From NCBI GenBank assembly GCA_030142905.1, contig JASJOG010000032.1, forward strand, positions 124,001 through 188,000: a DNA stretch of 64,000 nt, given 5' to 3'. A model generated the notes under the pieces. It had not been told where the DNA came from. It did not search any database and saw only the letters and a list, made by a program, of their open reading frames with translations. This stretch comes from Heliopora coerulea. Lineage: Eukaryota > Cnidaria > Anthozoa > Scleralcyonacea > Helioporidae. The position numbers and the translations under genes were made by a program. Each line of letters opens with the position of its first letter. Position 1 is the first letter of the stretch. Below, one piece after another: positions 30,371 through 40,438 of this stretch.

Positions 30371-33300
30371 GAAGTGGCGAACAAAGCGAGAACAAGAAGA
30401 AGATCATTGCATTTTACAGATGATGAAGTGAACAGAATAGTGAGTTTATTTGATGATGCTCATCATGTTTGTATTGGAAATGCATTGACTTTTGTTGAAA
30501 GTGTACATAATGATAGGTCAAGAGTGACTTCATGTGTGTATAGATTGAATTTTAATTTGGATGAATCTTGTATTACGATGAGTAGGTTGATTTTAATGTT
30601 AAGAAATTTATTCGATGAAGTGATTGATGCACCTTTGAATTCATGGGTTAGGGTGTGTTTCGATCGTTTTCCAACTAGAAATTTGGTACTGGTACTGTAC
30701 GTGTTGGAGATGTTGATAACAGCATGTTTATGGATACATTATCGCTTAATATGAAATGTAATGATGCGATTGAAATTGATAATGGATGGGAATGTAATTT
30801 GGTCATAAGTTATATACTGCATGGTTCTCGTCATCCTTGTGGTGATTTTCATGAAAGATTGAGAGAGAAATGTGGTTTCTGGTCATGCTGGAAGATCTTT
30901 GTTGAAGTGGGATCATTAAATGTGTTATGGATTATATGATGTGCATTCTCTTGATGAGTTGTACCACTAGTGCTGTTGCTTTTTAAGTGTTTTGATTTCC
31001 ATGAGTTATCTTGAAAATGGTCCGTTATATAATCAATTATTGTGTGGTTGTGACATTTCAGAATTGGTTGGTTGTGATCGACTTGGTGAATTATATCATA
31101 AAGTTGGCTTGGAAATTGGTGATGTTGTTGCATCCACGCATTATTCTGTTATTTATGAAAATAGGTTGAGGGGGTTGGGTATGATTTGATGTTCTTTTAT
31201 AATGATAATGGTGATGATGCTTTTATTTTGACTAGATTGACAGATAGTGTTTTTTTATGGTCGAAGGATGGTCCTTATTCTGCCATTTTGGACATTGGTA
31301 AATTTTTGCATTACAAGAAGGTCAATTACTGTTGTAAGTGCATGGAATGATATAGAAGTGTGTTTGATCACATTTGTCTGTTGCCGGTGATGTGTATTAA
31401 ATGTTATTGCATACATGATAATAAATCGGGTGGAAGGTCGGCAAAGTGTCCTCTGCGTGACGTTATATTTTATAGTGAAGTTTGTTTGAGAAATCATTTT
31501 AGTCATATGTTGACTATTCGGGATGAGGAAGGAGAACATCAAAAAATTTGTTGTCAGGTGTTTAAATATTGTGGTGGTTGTTACAGTATTGTTAAATGAC
31601 GTGAATGGATTAAGGGTTGCTGGCATCAACATGATTGTTGTAAAGAATTTAAGCAGGATCCCCATTTGTGGTATATAAAATCATTGATGTCGTTCAATCA
31701 CACCATCTTTCTTTTATGAAAGATGGTGTGATTGGAATTTAAAAAAAAGGTTATGGAAATAACGTTAATCAAAGTATTTTGGCTCTTTTGTGGTTGAGTG
31801 AAATTGAGAAAGGAATTTAAAATTTCAGGTGGAAATTGGGTGTGGGTGGGGAAATGCGAATCAGAAATCATTATGTCGATGGATATGATTCTCAGAATGG
31901 AACTGTTTATCAATTTCATGGTTGTTTTTACCATGGATGGGTATAATGCTGTTTTACAGAAATTATCTGGATCATTGAAAGTAAAAACAAAATCGGTTAC
32001 CAACTATTTGAAAGAATGTGATTTAACTGTTGTTGAGAAAAGGATTTCTGTTGCTGATATGCAAAATGGTAAATTGATGTTTGGGAATAATTGTCCTTTA
32101 TGTTTGAGGGATGCACTGTATGGTGGTGTGACATCTCCCGTTTGGTCTCCAAAGAAATGTGCTGGGAAAGAGAAAATTAATTATATTAACTTTACATAAT
32201 TGTATCCAAGTGTGCAGAAAGTTTTTAAGTATCTTGTTGGTCAGGAATGTGAAGGAGTTGATTTTGATGAACTTGTTGCCTTGTAAAGTGTGATATATTG
32301 CCTCCAAAGCATTTGTATTTCCCTGTTCTTCTGTTGAAAATCAACAATAAGTTATTATTTGTTTTATGTTATTTGTGTGTGATGGAACATAAAGAACAAT
32401 GTAATCATTCTGATGATCAATTAGAGTTGAGTGGCATATGGTGTAGTCCAGAAATTGGAAATGGGATATGAAATTGTGAAGGCTTATGAAATTTATAAAT
32501 ATCACTCTGCAGATGATGTATTTTCATCATTTGTTACGCATTTAGCAAAGTTGAAGCAAGAACATTCTGGTTTTCCTGCTTGATGTTATGATGGTGATGG
32601 AAATTTGATCGATGAATTTGTTGAGAAATTTGTTTCTGATTATCTGGAATGTGAAGGTGCTTTGTTGGATAGAACACTCATGTGTGAACAGAATTTTGGG
32701 TTACATAATATTGTCAAATTGATTTTTGATGCTTTATGGGGAAAGTTTGCTCAAAATGAGGATAGAAATGAAATAGTTTATGTGAAAGCATATGAAGAAT
32801 TGATTGAGTTTCTTGATAGTCATGAATATGAAAGTGTTTATTTTGATTTTGTTGACCATAACGTACTTAGATTGTTTTGTAGAAAGAGGAGTGATCAAAT
32901 CCCTTATTCTTCTGATACTAATGTTGTTATTGCTAGTTTTGTGACATGTAATCCTAGGTTGAGATTGTACGAAATGTTGATTTCTTTGCCTTCACAGTGT
33001 CTTTTGTATTATGATACTGATTCTGTTATTTATCATTCTCCTGATGGGAACGAATTGATCGAGTGTGGATCTTTTTTGGGTGAATTTAAAAATTAATTGA
33101 ACATGGATTAACGTATAGTTGAATTTTGTAGTATGGGACCAAAGTGTTCGTATTTGACCAGTAAAAAGGGTTTAAAGTGACCAACCATGATGTTGATGGG
33201 TTGATAAATTATGGAAATATGAATGATGTTGTTTGCGATCGTCGGAAAAACATTAGCATGAAAAGAAATTAAATTAGTAGTCATAACTTATGCATGTTCA

Positions 33301-33392
33301 GTGAAAATGTTGAGAAAAAATTTGCTTTTACATTTGATAAGAGAATTTTGTTGGACAATTATTCTAGCATTCCTTTTGGGTATTCGTTGTAG
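30371..33392 (+). pseudogene. Protein-primed DNA polymerase B of element A
   Basis: Coding can be followed over about 1000 codons in many pieces. An N-terminal stretch starts near 30374 (LHFTDDEVNRIVSLFDDA). A Cys/His-rich region lies near 31360-31600. RDALYGG near 32107 is followed by YINFT-stop-LYP (about 32180-32205), the place of polymerase motif A (DFxSLYP). YYDTDSVIY near 33010 is polymerase motif C with both catalytic Asp. A C-terminal block with FTFDKRILLDNYSSIPFGY ends at the stop at 33390-33392. Together with the neighbouring ATPase and integrase this fits the PolB of Polintons and adintoviruses. It would replicate the linear element with a protein primer. Motif A has lost its Asp and its Ser codon is a stop, so the gene is dead, apart from many other lesions. 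Confidence 0.88.
31695..31734. repeat. Perfect 17-bp inverted repeat inside the polymerase gene
   Basis: CAATCACACCATCTTTC, a 6-nt loop TTTTAT, then the exact complement GAAAGATGGTGTGATTG. It would form a strong hairpin or cruciform. It lies at a break in the polymerase reading and is followed by an A-run, so it may be a scar of a small inverted duplication. Confidence 0.8.
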
Positions 33393-33395
33393 GAG

Positions 33396-34084
33396 AAGTC
33401 TATTAAGAATGTGACTGTACCTTTTCGCCATCCTTTCATGATGAATGTGGTACGACCTTCTGGATAGAAAAGTTGTTGCATGAATTGGACAGGCTGGTTA
33501 GTGCGCCTATCGTTTTTGTTTTTTACTTATATAATGGACCTTTTCAAGATGATCATTACTTGTTGAATAAGAATGGTGATAAGAGAAAAGTTATTTTTAT
33601 CGATTCTACTGGTTGATTCCCTGATGTTCACCAGGTTTTGTCAGTACATGGAATCGACAAGTTGTGGTCACGTCTGTTCATATTTGACAATCTCACATTT
33701 GTGGTTTGTGAAGATAAGGAGAAATTGGATAAGTTGCATGGATATGTCATGAAAGACTGTCATGATTATAATTGTAGTCTTATATTCGTATGTCAGGATT
33801 TGATGTGTAAAGCTGAAAAATTGAGGAAGATTTTAAGTAATAGCAATTACGTCGTGGTTTTCCAAAATATCAGAGATGAACGTAATTTATATCACGTGTT
33901 TCAGACTCGTAGATTATCCAAAAATAGTGTAAAAGCTATAGCACAAGATGTGTTTGGCAAGTACAATTATGGTTACATTGTATTTGATAATGTTCCGTCA
34001 TTGCCAAGTAATGTGAGAATACGAACTGGTATATTTGAAAATGAACCTTTGTTTGTATATAATGATAATAATAAATCTTAATTT
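33396..34084 (+). pseudogene. FtsK/HerA-type packaging ATPase of element A
   Basis: Directly after the polymerase the frame reads VPFRHPFMMNVVRPSG, a stop, then KS: a damaged Walker A loop (G-x-x-x-x-G-K-S/T) at about 33440-33470. After frameshifts there follow KRKVIFIDSTG, LFIFDNLTFVVCE near 33675 (Walker B position; D-N instead of D-D/E) and a long intact 147-codon tail from 33638 with LIFVCQDLM and YGYIVFDNVP, ending at 34081. The order matches the genome-packaging ATPases of Polintons/adintoviruses, which pump DNA into the capsid. Gene order PolB then ATPase, both on the plus strand, supports the call. Confidence 0.75.
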
Positions 34085-34099
34085 ATGAAAATTATAAAG

Positions 34100-34620
34100 T
34101 TATTATGGTTTTGAATATTTCCAACATTGTTCTATGCAGTTTTTACCATGCATACAACATTGTTGCCCATTCCATTTTGATGACATAGCATTCCGATGTT
34201 GATTGCCAAGTATATATTTTGGCCATTCTCCTTCAAAAAGTGTTTTGAAATAATTATAAAGGCAGTGTTCATTTACGGAAGCATTATTAAGAGAATAAAG
34301 ATAGGGTAGAATGGAAGTTTTGAATTTGGATGAAATTAAATAGTATATGGACCACCACCCACATGTGAATGTGTTGGTGGATTGCATGCGATTTTTGAGA
34401 ACATTTTCTATGCTTATGTTTTTATGTTGCATGCCGGATATGGTATTGAGTATATCTTTATATGAGGAAAGTGGTAGTGCCAAAGAATCCATTATTTGAT
34501 ATGCGTGTTTGTCTCTGTGTGTTTTGTGTCAGACGGCTATCCAGTACATTCCGGATTTTGAAGATGTGTTGGTGTTCCAAATCCAATTTGAATCACGTTC
34601 GCCTGTGTTAGGATGATGAT
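34100..34620 (-). pseudogene. Adenain-like cysteine protease of element A
   Basis: From 34492 a 129-codon frame contains TFTCGWWSIYYL, which fits the catalytic-cysteine helix of the adenovirus-type (adenain, C48-like) protease, and a later FKTLFEGEWPKYIL block. Upstream, past a stop at about 34530, the same strand reads SSKSGMYWIAV, the position of the usual G-x-H-W motif; Tyr stands in place of the catalytic His. In Polintons this protease matures capsid proteins. It is convergent with the ATPase gene. The lost His and the internal stop show decay. The call rests on motifs and on the element context. Confidence 0.6.
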
Positions 34621-34968
34621 CGGCTAGATAAACTCACAAAAAATTTTGAATTTCGAATTTCAATGCCAATCATTGCAAGTCTGGAGTCCATAACGGAATT
34701 TCTCTAAATTGCTTTTCAGAATAGTTATGATTTTGACATGCTTTTTTCATATATTTTTTGTTCTGTATCTTATCAATCGACCATATGGCAATTGCTTTTT
34801 TGGCTGTTTTGAAGAATATGTTGTCAAGCTTTCTCCTTGCTGGTAGTAGTCGTTGCTGCTGTTGTCATCATCACTAGTTTGTTGAGCACTTATCGAACCA
34901 ACTGAAATTGATGCTGCTGCCTGACGAATGTTTCTGTTTGATGTAACATGTGGGAAATCTGTGAGATT

Positions 34969-35525
34969 TTAAAAGTGCCATGACCAATCTGATTGTTCAG
35001 GGGGTGGAGTGTATGATCCTGATTTCTTCAAATTTTTTTTCAAAATTGTGAATGACGTCTTGAAAATTTGTGTTGTTTCATCTGGAAATTTGATTTTACC
35101 AGATTTTGTCCGTTGTATGCCTTTTTGTAGTAATCTTTTTTTACTTTTTCTCCGCTTAAACTTGTTTCTTTTCGAGGTGTATATATTCCATTTTTTTTTT
35201 CCTTGTTGGCTGTTCTTGCTGTGTTTGATCATCAGTCTTGTTGTTTGTTGGTGGTGCTGCAGCGCTTTTGCCCAAACTCGATGGATGTCCTTCTCCTGCT
35301 GCTGTTTCTTTGTTCTTATAATTCGCCACTTTGGATATTAGGGTGTCTTGGTATACGTTTCGAATCAGATCACCTGCTTTGTATTTATTTACCTTTTCTC
35401 TATCTTTTTGTATTTAGTATAATTGTTTGTCAGTTAGTTGGGATTTTAATCTTGTAATAGTTTCAATAGATTATTTATCACCATTGGACCAATTACTTGC
35501 AACTTATTCACCAAGTCAGACATCG
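34969..35525 (-). pseudogene. Lys-rich virion-type hypothetical protein of element A
   Basis: A start-like MSDLVNKLQVIGPMVINNLL is readable from about 35523. Shifted frames follow with VNKYKAGDLIRNVYQDTLIS and, from 35232, a very basic stretch (KRNKFKRRKSKKRLLQKGIQ). The strong positive charge is like the small DNA-binding core proteins or minor capsid proteins encoded next to the protease in this group. I recognise no named family; at least two frameshifts are present. Confidence 0.4.
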
Positions 35526-35797
35526 TGATGAAATGAGTGAGATGGAAATGCTCATTGGGTGAAAACGTTTTTGTTTCGGAATTTCATGGCCTTTTGTAAT
35601 AGATTATGCAAAATGATGTTTTTTATGAAACAATTTCTCATCGTGTCGGTTCAGCTTGCATTTGGACACTTTTAGTAATGTCTGGTTTTAGTGGAATGTC
35701 CTTTTTAGAATTGATTTACACAATGATCTCAATTTGTTTGTGAATTAAGTGGTCAATAATGTTAATCATTTGTTCGGGTGTGATTTTAAGAAAAGTT

Positions 35798-36166
35798 TTA
35801 ACTTTGGTGTGAATTTGGTTTGTCTCGAGCCAGATTTGTTTTCATTATGAAGTTTGGATTCCAAAGCAGAGTTGTAATCAGTTGAATATTCGTTTTCTTT
35901 TGTTTCATCTTGTTGTCCTTCTTTTTCTTGCTGTTGACTATTGATTTTTGTTGGGCTATATTGGCAATGATCACTGTCATTGTCATCATTTCATGTGAAT
36001 GAAATTGCTGATGAATTGGAATTGGTGTTTGAAGAGTGACGATTGTGGTATTTGAAATAATTTTTGACTGATGATGATGGTGGTGCTGATGGTTGTGGAG
36101 AATTTTAGAACATAGGATGCTGTTGTGAATTTTTTTTTTCATTATTTTATCTAAAATCAGAAACAA
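35798..36166 (-). CDS. His/Lys-rich hypothetical protein of element A
   Basis: An open frame of 122 codons with a His run (HHQHHHHHQSK) from a CAT/CAC-rich tract and a Lys-rich end. Downstream, past its stop, further open coding (TKVKTFLKITPEQMINIID) continues toward 35650. Low complexity means the frame could be open by composition. It lies just left of the PLE insertion, among the virion genes of element A, and may be the interrupted part of one of them. Confidence 0.3.
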   Translation of the reverse strand: MFLILDKIMKKKIHNSILCSKILHNHQHHHHHQSKIISNTTIVTLQTPIPIHQQFHSHEMMTMTVIIANIAQQKSIVNSKKKKDNKMKQKKTNIQLITTLLWNPNFIMKTNLARDKPNSHQS

Positions 36167-36350
36167 GCATGCATTGTTTTTTTTTTGAATGAATTTTATT
36201 CATATGAACACATGTAATTTCATTTTGAGGTAATATCGTTAAGCATCATGCCAATGAATATTGATGTTTTTGGATAATTCTTTATTCATTTGGTCATGGT
36301 GATGATGATCACTGTCTTCTGTCTTGGGAATTTCATATGCTATATATGTG

Positions 36351-36491
36351 TCCGTAGTTTCGTAACAGCACGATAGTAGTCAGACATTTCAAATAAGCGA
36401 CAAATTTTTTAATTGTAAACATGTTTCGGCATACTTATGCCATCCTCGGTACAGTGGAAGAGATCTAGTTCTAATTTACATAAGGTTATAT
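36351..36491 (-). repeat. Penelope terminal repeat, downstream copy
   Basis: 141 bp. I see few mismatches to 38963-39103, for example TTTCGTAAC against TTTTGTAAC, GCGAC against GCGAA, and CTCGGT against CTCAGT; the last of these falls in the ribozyme core. Confidence 0.9.
36411..36456 (-). ncRNA. Hammerhead ribozyme motif, core-mutated copy
   Basis: The minus strand reads CTGTA, CCGAGGA, T, the stem-loop GGCATAAGTATGCC, GAAACATGTT, then TACAA. The layout is the same as in the other copy, but the invariant CUGA is CCGA here (U4 to C), which should abolish cleavage. Confidence 0.65.
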
Positions 36492-36551
36492 ATTCATGTC
36501 ATGTCAAGTGATGTGGATATTAAATTACAATGTTAAGAAGGCAGAAAATAT

Positions 36552-38960
36552 TTACAAGTTAAAAACGGTGTTAAGATGGTGTATCTGTTTATTAAGATCC
36601 GGTTTAAGTTTCTTAATGTAAAGGGCTTCTTTGAGTTTTAATGAAAAAGGAGAGTCAGCAGTGTCTAGGATACGAAAGCATGATGGTGTGAAGTTAGATT
36701 TGCATTGAGGTGAAGCGAGGAAGTGTTTAAAGATGTGTGAGTTTTTGTTGGAAGTAGTGTGCTCCTTAATTTGTGTGGATAGATGGCGAGTGGTTTTGCC
36801 AATATAACGAGAATTACATCCCCCACAAGAGAATTCATAAACCACACATGATTTAAGGAGAGATGGAATGGGATCTTTAAAGCTAAAGGAATTTTTTATT
36901 TTGAAGGAAGAGTAAACTAATTTTGAGATCTAAGTCAATGCAAAAGCGTTTGACAAGGTTCCGTAGTTTCCGTTCAGTAATTTGTGAGTAAAAGCCGATG
37001 TAAGGTAGTTTAAAATAGTAGGTGTTGGGTTTGGTCGTAGTAGGTTGACAAGTATAGTTTGATGGGTCCGAGTTGTTGGTGTCGTTGTGTGATTTGATGA
37101 CTTTGTCAATGAAGTGAAGAGGAAATGAATTGCGTTTTAATGTGTTAATTAATGCGTTCACGTCGCGTTGGTAGCCAGTGGATGTGTTGTTAATTTTGCG
37201 GGTGCGATCGAGAAGAGTTTTTATTAGTCCTGTTTTGTAATTGTGTGATGTGAAACTGAGAAAATTCATTAAGAGTCCGGTGTAAGTTTTCTTGTGAAAG
37301 ATGGAAGTCGTGCATGTTTCTGAATTAGCGTCTTTGGTGATGAGTACGTCTAAGAATGGCAGTTTGTTGTCTTGTTCTTTTTCAAGAGTAAATCTGATGT
37401 TCTTGTGTTGTAAGTTTAAATAATTAAAAAACGATAAGGCGTCGGTATCGTTATTGAAAACACAAAATATATCGTCTACATAGCGTCTGTAAAATAAAGC
37501 GTTACATCCGTCGTAATTGGTAATCCAATTCCCTTCATGATAGCCCATGAAGAGATTGGCGAGTACTGGTGCTAATGGGGAACCCATTGCAACCCCGTCA
37601 ATTTGGTCATAAAACAGTCCGTTTAATAAAAAATGCGTTTGTGATGTAGCGATAGTGAATAGTTGTTTGAGGTCGTTTCTGTTGATGTTGAAGTTAGGAT
37701 GGTGAGAAAAGATAAGATGTAGTGCGATGTCTATGGTTTCAGATAAAGGTATGTTAGTGAAGAGACTTTGAGCATCAAATGATACAATGTATTTGTTGTT
37801 TATGTCTTGGTTGTGGATTTCATTGACAAAAGAAAAAGAGTCTTTAGTAGTGTGGTCATTAGGAATAATAGGATTGAGTAACGTGCATAGGTATTTGGAT
37901 AGGTTGTAGTTATAGGAGCCGATGGAAGAGACTATAGGTCTGAGAGGAGGTGGTGTGTTGGGTTCTCTATGTTTGTGAAGTTTGGGTAGACCATAGAACC
38001 GAGCTGGTTGTGAACCTTTTGGATAAATGTTAGAATAGACGTTGTTGTCTATGGAACCCTGATTTTTAAGTTTTCTAAGCAAGCGCTGCAACTTAGTTTC
38101 TCTGAGTATTGTGGGGTCCTTATCTAACAGTTTAAATTTAGATTTATCGTTAATTATTTCCAAACAACAAGTTTTGTACACCTTTCGGTCCATTATTACT
38201 ACACCATTACCCTTGTCTGGTTTGAGCAATATTATGTCCTTATTGTTGCAGATATTTTTCAAGATGCGGTATTTCTTTAAATCGGATGGTGAAGGATGAT
38301 AGGAGGAGACGTAGCTTTGTGCGGTATGAATTAGTTCATTCTTTACAGGGATGTAGTCTTCTTCATGTTTGAGTTTATTCTTGATAGTGTAATGAATGCG
38401 TTCGAATGTTGATAGGATATCTGCGTGGTTGAGTCTTGGAGGTTTGATGGAGAAGTAAAGGCCATTCTTTAGTAAATCGAGCTCTTCCGGTTTAAGTTCT
38501 TATGAGGATAAATTGGTGATGGTTTCTTTGTGAGTGAAAGGTAGCGTTTTATTCTTAGTGAGGTTTTTAAGTTTCTTGCAGTGGTTGCATAGTAGCTTGT
38601 TTATCTTCTCATTGACGTTCTTTGTTAAGGCCTTCTTTAGGATATACCAGTCAACGAGGTTCAGGATGTTTTTTAGTTCCGATGTTTTCTTTGTTAGGTC
38701 GTTCTCCAGCTTGTTTTTCTTTCGACCATTTGATGATAGCAGAGCGAAGCAGTCGTTTGCGGATAGCATGGACACCTTGATTATTAACGTTTGGTAGTGG
38801 AAAGCAAACAAATTTTGGGAAGACATCAAAGGACTGACAATCTCTTAAGAAGTTCACATCCAGATCAGCTTTGCGTTTCTTGGTTGATAACTTCTCTAGT
38901 GTTTGGAGGTCGGATAAGGAAACCTTTCCTTCATATTTTTGTGGAAAGTCGTAGATGATA
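36552..38960 (-). pseudogene. Penelope reverse transcriptase with GIY-YIG endonuclease
   Basis: Coding starts near 38960 and runs through at least one shifted N-terminal part (38829-38500, Lys/Asn-rich). A 459-codon frame (38262-36883) follows with DIILLKPDKGNGVVIMD, RFYGLPKLHK, IVSFDAQSLFTNIPL (first catalytic Asp), YDQIDGVAMGSPLAP and FYRRYVDDIFCVF (catalytic Asp pair), all typical of Penelope reverse transcriptases. After a frameshift between 36883 and 36845 the endonuclease reads FSCGGCNSRYIGKTTRHL and EALYIKKLKPDLNKQ, the GIY-YIG domain with the Penelope C-x2-C insert. The endonuclease nicks the target and the RT primes on it. Only a few lesions, so a fairly young insertion. Confidence 0.92.
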
Positions 38961-38962
38961 TT

Positions 38963-39103
38963 TCCGTAGTTTTGTAACAGCACGATAGTAGTCAGACATT
39001 TCAAATAAGCGAAAAATTTTTTAATTGTAAACATGTTTCGGCATACTTATGCCATCCTCAGTACAGTGGAAGAGATCTAGTTCTAATTTACATAAGGTTA
39101 TAT
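38963..39103 (-). repeat. Penelope terminal repeat, upstream copy
   Basis: 141 bp direct partner of 36351-36491. The sequence beyond 39103 is element A capsid-gene sequence. Confidence 0.9.
39023..39068 (-). ncRNA. Hammerhead ribozyme with intact core
   Basis: On the minus strand, stem I 5' part CTGTA is followed by the core CTGAGGA (39055-39061), then a U and stem-loop II GGCAT-AAGT-ATGCC with a perfect 5-bp stem. Next come GAAAC (core GAAA at 39036-39039), a very short stem III AC-AU-GU, the U at the cleavage position, and TACAA, pairing with the TGTA of stem I. All conserved core nucleotides of a minimal hammerhead are present. Hammerheads are known from Penelope-like elements. The 2-bp stem III suggests that it acts as a dimer or as a minimal variant. 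Confidence 0.72.
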
Positions 39104-39107
39104 GACT

Positions 39108-40438
39108 ACGAATGTGTATTCATCTTCGTAGTCATTGTAATCGAATGGTAATTCTTGGTAGTCATTTAGATGCAAAACCTTTCTTAGATGAAAGTATGAT
39201 TGTTGCGAGTTCATTATGACCAGTCCCCTCTGTTACCCATGAACAGTCAAGTGGAAATTTGTCAATCCCTCCCAACTGCAACGAGTTGGTGGAACAAAAG
39301 GGTCTCTGTTGAAGTAATCTTGTCGGGTGGCAAATTAAACATATAAATATGGTATTTGTCCGCTGAAGACATTGGATGAATTTGTCATGCGGTACCGTTT
39401 TGACTCATATTTGGTTGACAAATACTTGTATGACATCACCGTCTTGTTCTAAAAGTTAGTTGAGAGTTTCCTGTAAGTGTATTTGAGGTGCATGTAGAAA
39501 TCTTCGAGTTTTATTTGCACATTGTCTAGTTTTCCTAAAAGTGCATGTTTGTAAGCATCTGATGCTTGTGCTATGCTTGCTCCCGTGTTTGTGATTGTGT
39601 AGTGAAACGCAGATGTTGTGGTGTTGTAGTTGAATTTGCTACCGGTTAGTATTCTTTTGTTACTTTTGTTCCAACTGAATATGTTCTGGCTAGAGGTTAC
39701 GCACTGATTGCCATCGTAAAACATGGGCACAATCATTTTGTTGGCAACAAACCTAGGGTTGGCATTCACCATTCTAGTTCAACGTTTGTCAGCACCTTTG
39801 TTCTCAGTGATGGGTTTTCAGGTATTGTCAGCATGATTGTTTGTGGTCATGCTGTGTAAATATCTCATTTTCCCCGGCACATCCAACCAACCCATTGTTG
39901 CTCTGGCAAGGTTGATATGCATGGCTTTTTTCGAACAAGATATTGATCATGTTCGAAACTTCGAGGTTGTTGGTATGAGATATGGTGATGGCAACTCCAT
40001 TTATCAATAATTCAATGGATCTCAACCACGTATTTAAAGGGCAAGGGATGAAACCCACTATGGTTCCCGCACTTAATTTTGTATCATTTTGTGTACAGAG
40101 AGAAATTTTGGCAGACAAATAACTGTCTTGAATTTTCCACAGCATGCCGGTCGTGGATTGCCTTTCAAATGAGAACGAGTCAATGTTGATCCTTCATCTG
40201 CTTTGACATGTATCCAAGTCCCTTCCATGGTGGAATCATTCAAGGGAATGTTGTTGAACATACTCAACGGTTCTGCAAATAATTCCGGTATGCCATTTAT
40301 CAGTTCTTGATTGCTTTTGTTCAAAGTATTTTTGTTGAATGCTTTCAGTTGAGGAAAGTTCGAATCGTTTTCTTGTGTGTTCGTTAATTTCAATATTTCC
40401 ATCGAACAAGCATTGTTACCCATGTATTGTTGCACCAA
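39108..40438 (-). pseudogene. Major capsid protein of element A
   Basis: Coding begins at 40438 (MVQQYMGNN) and passes through four main pieces in changing frames. FAEPLSMFNNIPLNDSTMEG is in the first. IELLINGVAITISHTNNLEV (about 40010-39950) is the typical block in the first jelly roll of Polinton/adintovirus capsid proteins. A piece at 39772-39449 contains YKHALLGKLDNVQI, and a C-terminal part has SGQIPYLYV and NRDPFVPP-like segments (about 39360-39280). It ends near 39108, exactly beside the PLE. The protein should form the icosahedral shell (double jelly roll, hexon-like). At least three frameshifts and two stops are present. Confidence 0.65.

Larger units (their letters stand above)
36351..39103 (-). 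mobile_element. Penelope-like element with terminal direct repeats
   Basis: A minus-strand reverse transcriptase plus GIY-YIG endonuclease gene is flanked by two direct repeats of 141 bp each (36351-36491 and 38963-39103). Both repeats start TCCGTAGTTT and end AAGGTTATAT, and each holds a hammerhead-ribozyme motif. This is the organisation known for Penelope-like retroelements. The right end abuts the capsid gene of element A. No clear target duplication is visible, which is common for this class. Confidence 0.9.

Noticed and set aside
35009..35341. Plus-strand Phe/Leu/Cys-rich frame
   Set aside because: It is the complement of a Lys-rich minus-strand virion-type gene; T-rich codons make it look membrane-like.
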